This document shows, in pieces, positions 1-9,929 of a stretch of 64,000 bases of DNA. The stretch is taken from assembly GCA_015680685.1 (NCBI GenBank), contig MNCI01030336.1:89868-153867 (forward strand), read 5' to 3'. This DNA is from Gnetum montanum (taxonomy: Eukaryota; Streptophyta; Gnetopsida; Gnetales; Gnetaceae). A program made the position numbers and the translations under genes. How positions within the stretch are numbered: position 1 is the stretch's first letter; each line of letters starts with the position of its first letter. The notes beneath the pieces were generated by a model. The model saw only the letters and a program-made list of their open reading frames with translations. It was not told where the DNA came from and ran no database searches.

Positions 1-78
1 AAGGCTCACAACGATGTGAGTGATATCCTTTATGTTCTATATGGTGCACAAACACTTAGTCCTCAGCAACGGTGCCAA
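1..78 (-). mobile_element. Internal edge and primer-binding site of an Athila-like element
   Basis: The segment lies just inside the LTR at 79-908. Positions 61-78, read on the minus strand, give TGGCACCGTTGCTGAGGA. From memory, the plant tRNA-Asp 3' end predicts TGGCGCCGTTGCCGGGGA. Fifteen of 18 bases agree, and the three differences are G-to-A or C-to-T changes expected of methylated-cytosine decay. Athila elements are known to use a tRNA-Asp-type primer site. The rest of the element lies left of the window, so its gene content is unknown. Confidence 0.75.
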
Positions 79-908
79 TGATGAGTGGCGAGGTACCCCT
101 ACACTCAACAATACGAAACAAGTGTAGCACGTGCGATCCGGTCTAACTTAGCACACTAAATGCCTACACGCCCCATGGAACACTTGGGGTTAATCATTCA
201 TTATCTTCCCAGACTTACTTGTGTTTGTCACGGTGTATGGTTAAGTAAGTTTGAGTTACATGATTTTTATATCTTTTAATGTTTTTCTCCTATGCTATTA
301 AGGTGAAGGGTTGAGAAACTAGCTAACTCTAACTAAGGACTAAGTCTAAATTAACTAGGGTCAGCATCCGTTCCCACTTACCGTACACACCTTGAACTAT
401 GCAACTGTGGCTACCAAATGCTAATCGTTATTGGGATCAGCACACGTAATGCACATGCTCGAAGTGGTCGTACTGAGGCACTTAACTAGCTTAAACGTAA
501 TGAGCAGCCAATTCCTTGACTAGCCGTACACATCCGTAGATGCTCGTAATCAAGTCGTACTCATGTTGCACTAATGCAGGTAATAAATAACAGGTAATAA
601 AATCCTATTCCATGCACTACAAGATTTATCCACAAAGCTCATCTTTATTACCATACACAACTTGCGTTCAAGTACAAAGCTGCTCGAATAAAGATCTGTT
701 CACTTGGGGACTCCTACTGCAAGTACATGGGAAATATTCTATCTCTAGAGTGATCAATCTACCAGAGTTTCCCTACTTTAAGACTAGGATGGAAAATAAG
801 GGGAGTGCCACCTCTTATTTATAGATTTGGCGGTGGACCGCGATATTGCATACGCGACATTGCAAGGGACGATGCGATATCGCGGCTCATGTGAATCACG
901 TCTCATCA
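79..908 (-). mobile_element. 5' LTR of an Athila-like retrotransposon (body off-window to the left)
   Basis: On the minus strand the LTR starts TGATGAGACG at 908 and ends CTCGCCACTCATCA at 79, directly followed by the primer-binding site. It shares layout with the LTRs at 12331, 24446, 31714 and 39469/58188: GATATC-type palindromes in U3, a TATA box (TATAAATA, minus strand, 816-823), an AATAAAG motif and a conserved terminal 50 bp. Length is 830 bp. The 3' LTR and target duplication cannot be checked because the element leaves the window. Confidence 0.85.
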
Positions 909-1223
909 TAGGCTATATGGGTTAGTAGATCTTGAGGATTATCACATTTTCTTACCTACTCTTAGATTGAACATTTGAAAGAAAAATATAATATTACATC
1001 AAAAATTTTATATAATCTTTTCTTTGTGTTGCATCCAGTGTTAGTTGATCACTTTGTTGAGTTAGTATCAAATGTAATATGTGTCCAATATATCCTTTGG
1101 ATCTTTGAATCGGGTAACTTATTAAGGAAGATGAAGAATTGAGTCATGATTTTTCATGGCCAACCAATTACTTGGTATCATAGTTTAAATCTACATTTTT
1201 ACCATTCTCATAGACTCTTGAAC
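909..1223. other. AT-rich spacer, no gene seen
   Basis: Sequence between the first LTR and the SINE-like repeats. I see no coding potential, no RNA gene and no repeat boundary beyond the flank of the LTR at 908. Confidence 0.5.
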
Positions 1224-1370
1224 AATGAGGTGTTAGCCTAGAGGTAAGATTGTTGATTTGAAAGCTTCAAGTCATGGGCTTAATTCTAGTAGGCAATGCT
1301 AAGTTATAAAGTTTTAATTAAACTCTATATCTTGGGGTATATTAAAATTATTTCAGGGTTTCAACTTGAA
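1224..1370 (+). repeat. tRNA-like SINE candidate, copy 1
   Basis: The copy begins AATGAGGTGTTAGCCTAGAG, which resembles a tRNA A box, and about 40 bp later has CATGGGCTTAATTC, resembling a B box. The same 55-bp block recurs inverted at 1452-1506 and, truncated, at about 1690-1807. Dispersed copies with pol III-like boxes suggest a tRNA-derived SINE. The 3' end is not defined and no target duplication was found, so the class is an inference. Confidence 0.45.
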
Positions 1371-1389
1371 ATAAGTGAAACATTGGTAC

Positions 1390-1506
1390 ACCTCAATATA
1401 TATAGTCCAAATAGAACTTTATATTACTCAAAATTCCCTACAAAAAATTGGACTCATGACTAGAGCTTCCAAATCAAGTATCTTACCACTAGAATAACAC
1501 CTCATT
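1390..1506 (-). repeat. tRNA-like SINE candidate, copy 2 (inverted)
   Basis: Read on the minus strand from 1506, it matches copy 1 over about 55 bp (AATGAGGTGTTATTCTAGTG then a B-box-like GAGTCCAATT). It lies head-to-head with copy 1, so the two could fold into a hairpin with a loop of roughly 170 nt. The downstream part reads GAGGTGTACC near its end, similar to copy 3. Confidence 0.45.
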
Positions 1507-1689
1507 CTTAAGTATCTAATACCAAAAAATTTGATAACAATTAATTTGCAATGCTTTCCAATGTTTAAAATTAAAAACCAAAATTTTAAATTCTTTTCTA
1601 ACACTAAAGAACCCAATAGTCTTGAAACTAAAAGCTATCTTATTCTACCTTAGCATGCTCAAACATCTATTTTGGGGGGTGTTGGAACC

Positions 1690-1807
1690 TAGAAATTATT
1701 GTAATATAAGTACACCCGAGTTTAATTATCTAATTAGAACATTATAATTCAACATTACCTACTAGAATCATGATTTGAAGCTTTCAAATCAAAAGTCTTA
1801 CCAAATA
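1690..1807 (-). repeat. tRNA-like SINE candidate, copy 3 (truncated)
   Basis: On the minus strand this contains TTGATTTGAAAGCTTCAA and CTAGTAGGTAATG, matching the middle of copy 1 (TTGATTTGAAAGCTTCAA, CTAGTAGGCAATG). The A-box end is missing or diverged. It supports the view that copies 1-3 are one dispersed family. Confidence 0.4.
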
Positions 1808-1810
1808 TCT

Positions 1811-2457
1811 ATTTTAACTTTATTTGTTTTTTGCTGAATCCTCTAGGTATCTTAGTTTTTAGTTAAATGTTGAAAAGGAAAAAATTCAATTATACCTTAA
1901 TTGACAAAGCTAGATCCATTGTAAATCTCCTTAGTTTTCCCTCAATTTTTCCTATAACATTTCTACCTAATGTCTATATTATTTTAAAGTAAATTTTCTT
2001 TCAAAAACTACCAATTTTTTTTGTTAAAGTATATTACTTATTCAAAATTCTTATTAAAATTTTTCAAAATTCTCACACATACTTCTAAATTTTTTTAAGA
2101 CTCTTGGTTGTGCCTTTTACATAAAATATTCTTTCAATTTTGATTTTGGTTGCTCTTATTTCCAAACAATTATTTAAAATTTGAAAAATCTACTCTAAAT
2201 TTTTATGTTGTTGTATACTTTTTTCTTACATTTTTATAAAGAAAAAATTCCACTTAAGGGTAGAAAAATAATCATTAAAAAAACTACTGATGGTTCTTTG
2301 TAACATATCGAACAAATCAACCAAATTTGCAACAGTAATATCTTTTCTATGTATAATGTGCAGAGTAAATTATGGTATTTTTCTTCAATACGATTTGTAT
2401 TTCATAATCCATTTATTTGTACTGTGAAAAAATTTTGAGCTATCTGCATATTTCAAC
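1811..2457. other. AT-rich spacer, no gene seen
   Basis: Strongly AT-rich, with A/T homopolymer runs. No ORF, RNA or repeat boundary is recognisable. Confidence 0.5.
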
Positions 2458-2592
2458 TTTCAAGTAATCAAATTGAAAATTGAAACTACTAGCAGTAGAG
2501 AAATAGTTTTCTTTTAAATCAAGGTTTCAAGTAATCAGATTGAAAATTGAAACTACTAGCAGCAGATAAATTAGTTTTCTTTTAAATCGAGG
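2458..2592 (+). repeat. Two-unit tandem duplication, 67 bp
   Basis: Unit 1 (2458-2524) and unit 2 (2525-2592) both read TTTCAAGTAATC, then ATTGAAAATTGAAACTACTA, and end AAATC-AGG. They differ at only a few positions, so the duplication is recent relative to its surroundings. No coding meaning is apparent. Confidence 0.85.
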
Positions 2593-2689
2593 TTTCCTCT
2601 ATTTATTTTGATGAAAGGAATTAAAAACCACTGTACTACATGAAGTTATATTTTTTTACAATACCGAATCTATCTCATGGGAAAATACA

Positions 2690-2870
2690 CCCACCTAAAG
2701 TTTTTCATGCTGCTATGTTTCCATTCAAAACTTTAATTCAAGATTTAGAACAAAACTTTAGAAAAAAACAAAAACTTTAGGACAAAAAGAAAAACTTTAG
2801 AACAAAAACTTTAATTCATGCTGCTATCTCACCAAGATTTAGAACAAAACTTTAATAAGTTTACAAGTTC
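2690..2870 (+). repeat. Imperfect A-rich repeats
   Basis: The phrases CATGCTGCTAT and AGATTTAGAACAAAACTTTA each occur twice about 100 bp apart, and AAAACTTTA recurs several times between them. It looks like slippage-generated low-complexity sequence upstream of the zinc-finger pseudogene. Confidence 0.55.
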
Positions 2871-3082
2871 AAAATATATTGATTCAAATTTCGCAATCCG
2901 CGGACCGACATCTTAGCTGCAAAAAAGATGGCGACCAGGCCAAATCTTTTGATTCAAATTCATTGGTTCAGACCAAATCTTTGTGTTGAAGGGATTTTAT
3001 CAATCAAAGGCGGGCACAGCTGCGGTGACTGTGGGTGGTGGGGCTGGCGGCCACAGAGAGGCATGCATGCAGGAACGCAATG

Positions 3083-3093
3083 CTGTATATATA
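3083..3093 (+). promoter_or_regulatory. Candidate TATA box of the zinc-finger gene
   Basis: TGTATATATATG stands in an otherwise GC-rich stretch about 240 bp upstream of the likely start codon at 3324. It could be the core promoter of the pseudogene. The transcription start is not visible. Confidence 0.3.
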
Positions 3094-3726
3094 TGTGCAT
3101 GCGTGCTGCCTGCCTGCCAAGACAAGATGGAGAAAAGCAAGGCAAGGCAAGGGAAGGGAAGGGGAGAAAAGCAATGGCAGGAGACTCGAAAACGCCCGGT
3201 GAGGGGGGCCAGCGATGTAAGCGCTGGTGCCAAGTCCCGCAATGCTGCACCAGCAGCAGCAGCAGCAAAAGAATTCGGCGTGGCCTCCACGCAGACGGGG
3301 GCCATGGAACCACAGACGCTTCCATGGCCCAGCAGCAAGTTGCCCAAAATGCCGCTGCATCTGCGTCTGCGTCTGACGGCTCCACCACAATCGTAGCCAC
3401 CGGAAACGGAAACTCCAGCGGCTTCAGGCTCTTTGAATGCAGATGGTGGCCGGCGACCGCAACGAAGCCGAAAAAATGCTCCCGGCGGCGGTGGCGTCGA
3501 CGTCGTACGAGTGCCAGTACTGTTCTCGGGAGTTCAGCAACGGGCAGGCGCTGAGCGGCCACCAGCACGTGCACAAGAAGGAGCACCAACAAGCTAAGCG
3601 GGCTCAACGTCAGCTTCAACTTCAGGCTCAGCGTCAAAATGCTGGCAATCCCATGGGATTGTATCCGTTGGCGTACATGTACGGTGCCTCAGAAAGGGCA
3701 CCTGTGCCGCCGTGGTACATGTACGG

Positions 3727-5169
3727 TGTTGATGCGTAAATTTTGGACACGCGAACACCTGTGAAAACTCGTTTTAGGAGACTATCGCCTAGGGTGCCTC
3801 CCGTATGGGTACGGAAACCCGGGAATAGTCTCAGCTGGAAAGGGCTATGTGACAAAACAATAATAACAATATTTTAAACAAAATATCGAAATAAAAGCTT
3901 AGATTTAATGTAATATTTAAATACTTCAATTTGATTTAATATTGGAACTTAAAATAGTTTGTGCAATTTGCAAAATGATAAATAATTCAAAAGTTAAATT
4001 TCATATGTCCCGCTGTTGCTGAAGCAGTTGCGAATGAGGACCGGGATCTAGCGCGAGGCAGAAGTCGTCCTAGGCATAGCAGCGGGGCAGGGTCTGCGTG
4101 TTGCAGCTAGGCAGGGTCTATGTGCAGCCGTGGGAAGAAGACTGCAAGCCTCTGCCACCACGGGAACTGCAAGCGTGTGTGTTGCTACTGTGGACGTGGG
4201 AGAAATCGGCCTGAGCGTAGCAGCCGTTGTAGCCACGACCGTGGCTGTGAAAAGGCATAGAACGGAACGCGCAGGTGCAGGCGCAGGTAGAGGAGAAGGG
4301 CCCGATCCACCCTATGGAGGGCCAGATCGCACACAGACGTCCAAGAAACGTGCGTCACCTTTGCTGTCGTTGCAGCGGGCGCAGGATCTGTGCGGAGTCG
4401 GCGCGGGTGCCGGCGGAAAAGGGCCTGATTTGTGGAGCGCAGGAACACTCGTGGTGCAGATCGTGAGCAGCCACCGTGGGCAAGAGCGAAAAAAATAGGA
4501 TACCACAGGCTGCGGCGAAGGCAGAGGAAGGAGGAGGACACAGACGTGCTGTAGCGGCTGGAAGAACAGAGAGAGGTCGCTGTTTCGCGTGCGGTCGGGG
4601 CTGAGAAGGATGCGCAGCGGCGGCGGTGGGAAAAACCAGCGGCGGAGGAAGAAGAGAGGCCTGTGTCAAAAATAGCAGCGCAGCGGGAACAACAACGTGG
4701 CATGAAATAGCAAGAGAGATAGCATGGCACGCGCAGGACAGTAAAGCGGCAGCGCGGCAGTGGGCGGACGGCGCGAGGTGGCGATGCAGCAGCAGCGGCG
4801 CAGAAACGGTGGCGGAACAGTAACGTGACGGCGGCAGTGGGAGCAGCTGGAACAGATGACTGCGCGGACGGTGGCCGAACGAAACCCTGGTTCGGTGCCT
4901 GCACAGGGTTTGGGCACTGAAGAAAGAAAACCGAATAGATCTGCCTGTCGGAGCCGCCACCAGAGAAGCCGCCCCCCCCCCCCCCCCCCCCATCGAAAAT
5001 CTGCCTTCTCTCCCCTCATTTATAGCGATGGAGGCGGAGGAAGGAGGTGAAAACCTAACCCTAATTGCTGCCACCCTTAAGTTTGTATTTTATCTTATTC
5101 TTATTTTCATAATATTAAATTGGTTCAACAAGGCCCCATGCCTAGCATGGGTGAAAGTTGGCCTCAACA
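3727..5169 (+). mobile_element. Solo LTR inserted in the zinc-finger gene
   Basis: It starts TGTTGATGCG and ends GGCCTCAACA, with the 5-bp target duplication tacgg at 3722-3726 and 5170-5174. Removing the LTR and one tacgg restores the reading frame across the junction. A second, inverted copy lies at 26630-28499, and both share the first 130 bp and last 50 bp. Shared structures are an 8-bp inverted repeat GAGACTAT/ATAGTCTC (3778-3785/3825-3832) and the hairpin CCCATGCctaGCATGGG near the 3' end. The interior is GC-rich, with a C homopolymer at about 4974-4991 and a telo-box-like AAACCTAACCCTAA near 5050. No gag or pol is seen. Confidence 0.9.
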
Positions 5170-5426
5170 TACGGATTGGGTGGCATGCCAGCATCGGCCT
5201 CGATGGCGACAGCTTTACGGCCGTACCCCATCATGTACCGGCCTGTTATTCCCAGCACTACCCTCTCCCTCCCTCTCCCTCTCCCTCCCCTCGGATTCTT
5301 CGCAAACGTTCCGGTCGCTCCATCCGTGGTTGGACACGCCACCGCCGACGTCCGTACCTGCCCCTTCTCTGTCGTTATTTGACCGTAGCGGCGATGACGT
5401 GGACCTGGATCTGCGCCTGGGATTGG

Positions 5427-5456
5427 GATTGGGATTGGGATTGGGCTTGGGAGAAC
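5427..5456 (+). repeat. GATTGG hexanucleotide repeat coding Leu-Gly
   Basis: About five tandem copies of a 6-bp unit encode alternating Leu-Gly just downstream of the DLDLRL EAR-like core. Slippage here would lengthen the LxLxL pattern without shifting the frame. Confidence 0.8.
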
Positions 5457-5470
5457 AGCGCCAGCATTAA

Positions 5471-6369
5471 CAGCCCAGCGTGAGGTGAAAGGCCGGCTGT
5501 TCACAATTTTGTTCTGCCCGCGGCGCTGCTGCTGCTGATGTTTACTTACTGTGATTATTAACATTATTGCTATTATTGCGGTTCGCATTTCCACTGCATC
5601 TTTCCTTTTTTCTAAGTTGAATCGTATCGGGAAAGTCTCGGATATTAAATTAAAAAAACACAGGAGTTCAAAAGTGATCTTAGTAAATGTAACGGAAAAG
5701 AAAGTCATTTTCCAATATATCCCATTGCAATGGCCCTTGATTACCAGACGCAATTCCATGTTTTCTGAAAATAAAGAACATAAGTGTCGGTTACAATTGC
5801 CTAGATGTGTAATACCTTAGGTAGCCAATAATTAGATCATTTTCTCAATCTGCGGCAATCTACAACTGTCTGTCTTCACCATTCACTACCTAAAATAATT
5901 TTAAATGATTGAAATCAGGTGAATAAGTCTCGGATATTGAAGGAGCTTGCCTAGTTTTATTTGGGGATTTTCTCTATGCACAATGGCCGTAGCTTTTTTT
6001 TTATCCTGGACATGTCATCCAGGCTACAGAACGTGAACGTTGTTGCAATGTGTTGAGTTTTGCTGCAGCAGCAACAGTTGCTGTTGGGTTCGGAAATTGT
6101 CACGACAAAGATGACGATTCCACGAGACAGCCGGACCGACAGTAAATACACCTGAACAAAGTGACTCGCTGTGTAGATGTGTCATCAAGAAAGGAGGGAA
6201 TTTTGTAGAACACCTTCAAAACTTTGAAAAAAGCTACAAGAAATAACAAGGATTTTTAATGCATATTTTAAATTTTGAACTTGCATATTTTATTGTGTGT
6301 AAACAATGTAGTGTAATTTCTATGATTAACATTAATGAGATATGATGTCGACCTAGTGTTATTAATACT
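5471..6369. other. Flank of the zinc-finger pseudogene, no gene seen
   Basis: The first part may be the 3' UTR of the zinc-finger gene (AATAAAG at about 5770). The rest has no recognisable coding or repeat signature. The left boundary of the Tat-like element that follows could not be found. Confidence 0.45.
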
Positions 6370-8023
6370 TTACTTTGTTTTTCAAAAGTAGCTTGAGAGA
6401 AAAGGGCTTTAGAATGTGAGGCTAAAAAACTACATTATGTCCTTTCTTCTATTCCTAAAGACGAAAAGGAAGGTATGAGCAAAGAGAAGTTAGATTTTCT
6501 AACTTAATTGTTTTCATCATAGAAAAATAAAGAGGATGATAAGAAAAAGTCATATTCTTTTTCTAACCTTTTTAAATTGAACCTTGATAAAACATGTCAA
6601 GAAGAACAAGAAAGATAAGATATGGAGAGTGAAAGGGATGAGCTTCTAGAAATAGAGATTCCTCCTCCTCCTCCTTCTCCCATAGACATCAATCCTCTAA
6701 TAGGAAAAAGAGTTTTGAATGATTCTAAGGTTTGTAAGTCGATCAAAGAAGTAACAAGTTCCAGACTCTTCATGTCATATGGTGAGTTTGCTTTGATGTA
6801 ACGTGAAAGTTGTACATAGTTTTGTGAATGTTAAAATAACTTAGTTAATATTTTCCTTTTACAAAGATGAAAAAGAAAATTTAGACTTGTGTAGAAGACT
6901 AGTTAATGTTGTAGGGTTTGGATGAAGACATGAAGAGGAAGTTGAACTTGCTCTCTTCAAGAGAAGGTAAATAAATCTAATGCCACTACTACAAGAACTA
7001 TGCTTGCATTAAGAGTTATTATAGAGAAACTAACATTCTTTATTCAACATGCAAAAATAAAAATCAAGCTCAATTAAGAATTAGGTAACATTCCACAATC
7101 CAATAATAAATGCCGATGTGGTAGCATATAGCGTTTTTGTAGATAAATAAGAACCATTCTAGGCTACATGAAGGATATGGAAGTATTGATCAATGAACAA
7201 GCTAATATCATTGTTGTACTCCTAGACTCATTGGAGCAAATGCATAAGAAAGAGAAAGAGAATTATAGACAAATAAAGATGTTAACTGACTAGGTGGAGC
7301 TTCTTGAAGTTGAGCTAAGAGGTAGTAATATGGTCAGACATAATGCTCTCCCCATGCATACCAAAGAGAGAAGTATAAACGCATGGAGTTTTAGAAAGTT
7401 TTAATAAAATGCAAAAGGTTAGCATTAGCTATGACATAGTTGACAATCAATTTAAGGAACTTTGTGGTAGCATTAGAGAACTAGGGTGAAAAAACATTAG
7501 ACCAATAAGTTATGGTACAAGTAAGAGTATCATAGGTTACTCAAGGAAAATCAAAATTTATATGTGAATCAAGAAATAAGAATTATGTTCATCAAATAGA
7601 CTAAGTTAGAAGAATTATTCCAAGATTTTACAAATAGTGTGTTTATTACAACACTATGCTGATTACAAAAGGAATGATAACAACATCACCTAGAAGAATT
7701 AAAGGCTTATGAGAAAGAATGAGCTAATATTTTATTAAAGATCCCAAGCTCATTGTTTGACATATTAGACATATCTAATCTTAGCTTGGAGGAGATAGAG
7801 AAAAGAATTCTAGAGATATATAGAGACATACAAGGTAAGCATTACATTTTATATATGTTAGTTTCTTATACTTTACATGTTGAAAGTAAAACTAACTTCT
7901 TAATTTATCTTGGCTTCATGTGCAGATCGTAGGGATAGTAGCCAAGAAGTAGCAATTAAACCAACTTCCATGCAATTTGATGATGAAGAGAAAAAAGAAG
8001 TTGTTCGAGATGATGAAGAATAA
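6370..8023 (+). pseudogene. Spliced gene antisense to a decayed Tat-like element (copy A)
   Basis: Function unknown. The plus strand carries remnants of a gene running opposite to the gag-protease genes at 8800-11969. Near 6650 a stretch reads as acidic and proline-rich (EIPPPPPSPIDINPL) before a possible GTGAGT donor at about 6781. Around 7170-7320 the translation is coiled-coil-like (NYRQIKMLTD, VELLEVELRG). A clear exon ends at 7834 with LEEIEKRILEIYRDIQ followed by GTAAGC. The next begins at 7926 after TGCAG, in phase, and ends in acidic DDEEKKEVVRDDEE with stop 8021-8023. Order, exon phase and terminal layout mirror the gene at 47021-51382. Several stops show it is dead. It is unlikely to be a captured host gene, because the same gene lies at the same place in another element. 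Confidence 0.6.
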
Positions 8024-8799
8024 GCCTTATAGAATTTTAACATTTGAATGTTGGTTTTGTGTGTCATTTGTCTGATGCAGAATTATATGTATTTTTTGTA
8101 AACATCAAGTGTAAATGATGTCAAGGAATAATGTGCGACTTCAAATAATCTGATGTGCACTTATTCTATAGAATTTTTAAAGCAATAAAAGTTATGAAAT
8201 TTCCAGTTAACTATCATGGTGTGTTATGATAGTTATAAGAATGACATAATACATTAATGTTATGTCATCTCTTACTATTTAACATTGCTAGCTAATAGTG
8301 AGTAGTAATAGAAAAAGGTAAAAGCATGATCACGTATTAATGTAAACTTTAATGTAGTAGTCATCCATCACTTAGAAAGAAGTAGTAAATAAAAGATTTT
8401 ATTTTTCAAAGCTCATGCATCTAATGTTATGATATTTGTGAAAAATTTCTAAGTAGTTGTGTGAGAGGAATGAGGTGAAGCCTTTTCTTAAGAGTAGGTA
8501 TATCATGCTCGCCAAAGCTTAATTTAATAAATCTAATGTTGAAGATAGACTCATTGTTTAGGTCTATCAAGTCTTTGGTATTAGTAGGGTTCTTACAAGG
8601 AGAAGTGTAGTTTTACCTATAGGTTTAACTTTGATATTAGCTAGTTCATTACTAAGTTAATAGGGTCATGCTTCACAATCTAAGTGAGAAATACTTAGAA
8701 TTTATGTATTAACAAGAATGATTATTTCATAGTTTTGAAAAGAAAAATAAATTTCCTAATGTATAAAAGAGGACAATGTGCAATGCTAATTTAGCTAAG
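8024..8799. other. Gap between antisense gene end and protease, no gene seen
   Basis: AT-rich sequence between the stop of the plus-strand gene and the protease remnant on the minus strand. A TCTGATGCAG at about 8069-8079 could be a splice acceptor of a further terminal exon, but no convincing ORF follows. Confidence 0.35.
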
Positions 8800-9110
8800 A
8801 AAATCCTAGTATTTCATTCATATTAGGGCATTAACATATGACCACAAAAAGGATTTATATTCCATCGAATCACCTACTATGAATGACAACCTAATGGAAC
8901 CTATAACTTTAACTAATGTACCATTAAAGGAACTAAGGCTCATACAAGTTTTATTAAAAATTACATAATCATGAAGACTGAGGTATTTGATAATAGCCCA
9001 TGTGATCATGTTAGACCCGATACCATCATCAACATGTATCAGTGGAATTGAAGCATCATATGATACTTTGATGGTAATGTAGAGTAGCAACTAACAAATA
9101 CCCCCTGTCT
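8800..9110 (-). pseudogene. Retropepsin-like protease remnant of Tat-like element A
   Basis: Aspartic protease that would cleave the Gag-Pol polyprotein. The minus-strand translation of 9090-8818 contains SIPLIHVDDGIGSNMI, then IIKYL and a hydrophobic strand ending near SFIVGDSM. It aligns by eye with the protease at 52911-52222 (HQVHVDDGAATNVV, IIKQLGL, FITGDRF). Both have Asp-Asp-Gly where retropepsins usually have Asp-Ser/Thr-Gly. Stops flank the piece. No RT follows leftward, so the element is deleted or unrecognisable beyond the antisense gene. Confidence 0.6.
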
Positions 9111-9929
9111 TTTAGTTAGTCTTAATATTTTCACCACATAAGTTCATATTATCTAATCCATAGTGAAGGACTTGAAAGAAGGATAAAATACCCTCTATTT
9201 GAGTAGGAATATTACTTGGAATTACAAATCTCTTAAGATTGTCATACAAAGTAGCATGATACTCTTTAGAGGTTACCTTGAGATCATACAAGGACCAGGC
9301 TCCTTTTGAGTATATAATAGTATTCATTTGTTGTAAGATTTTATTATTCATTTTCTGAGATGATTGTGGAGTAGATGCCACTATGATTGGCTATATGGGA
9401 TTAAATGTATGTGGGAGACAATTTAAAAGAATATGTTTATGATGTTATTAGAAAGAAACCTTCTTTGACATCTTAGAAGGTTTCTTAGATGCTTTAGCAA
9501 AATTTTCCTTCTATTTTCTTGATTATGATCCATTAGTGTACTCACTGCATGTATGGATTCTCACTTGAGGTGATGAAAAAGGATGACTAGATGTTTGGGA
9601 CATACTAGGTGAATGGACATTTTGAGGTTAAGAGTAGTATGAAACAAGATGGGAGTAGGAAGGATAAATAGGTTGAATTGCAAGAGTGAAGTGATAGGAG
9701 TATGTAATATGGTAGGATGTACCTGGATGTTGTTCAATCAAGGTTGCACTACTATGATATGAAACTAGGACAAGGTGACTTGGCTTTGATGAAGGGGTAG
9801 TGTAATCAAACCAATGATGTACGAATCTGTAGGTGGAGAGTTGTGAAAGATTATAGGAGTAGATTTTATCTTAAAATCTAAAATTATGTTTCTAGATTAT
9901 AGGGGATTCTAAAAGATTTCTAGCTACTA

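Larger units (their letters stand above)
3324..5470 (+). pseudogene. C2H2 (QALGGH-type) zinc-finger repressor pseudogene, interrupted by an LTR
   Basis: In plants, proteins of this class (the ZFP5/ZFP6/ZFP8/GIS group is closest by motif) are nuclear repressors controlling epidermal and hormone-linked development. The first part has a RLF motif near 3428, then one finger (about 3509-3580) with Cys-x2-Cys, [20 protein letters not shown] and the usual basic tail. QALGGH is the family norm, so Ser replaces the first Gly. The C-terminus, after the inserted LTR (3727-5169), ends in DLDLRLGLGLG, an EAR-like repression motif stretched by a GATTGG repeat. Three lesions are seen: a likely 1-bp deletion at about 3434, just after RLF; the LTR insertion in a Tyr-Gly pair; and a frame change in the CT-rich repeat near 5270. 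I chose the ATG at 3324 because its frame leads into RLF. Family call good; exact member uncertain. Confidence 0.75.

Noticed and set aside
2928-3637. Long overlapping open frames on both strands (up to 225 codons)
   Set aside because: They come from GC-rich sequence around the zinc-finger gene. Only the frame leading into RLF and the finger shows family motifs; the opposite-strand frames are low-complexity Leu/Arg-rich shadows.
4130-5074. Several open frames of 120-239 codons inside the 3727-5169 insertion
   Set aside because: They overlap on both strands, are Ala/Arg/Ser/Cys-rich, lack motifs and lie within an LTR with a clear target duplication. GC-rich LTR interior explains them.
5427-5456. 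GATTGGGATTGGG repeat considered as telomeric sequence
   Set aside because: The unit is a 6-bp GATTGG and encodes Leu-Gly at the end of the EAR-like motif. Plant telomere repeat is TTTAGGG.
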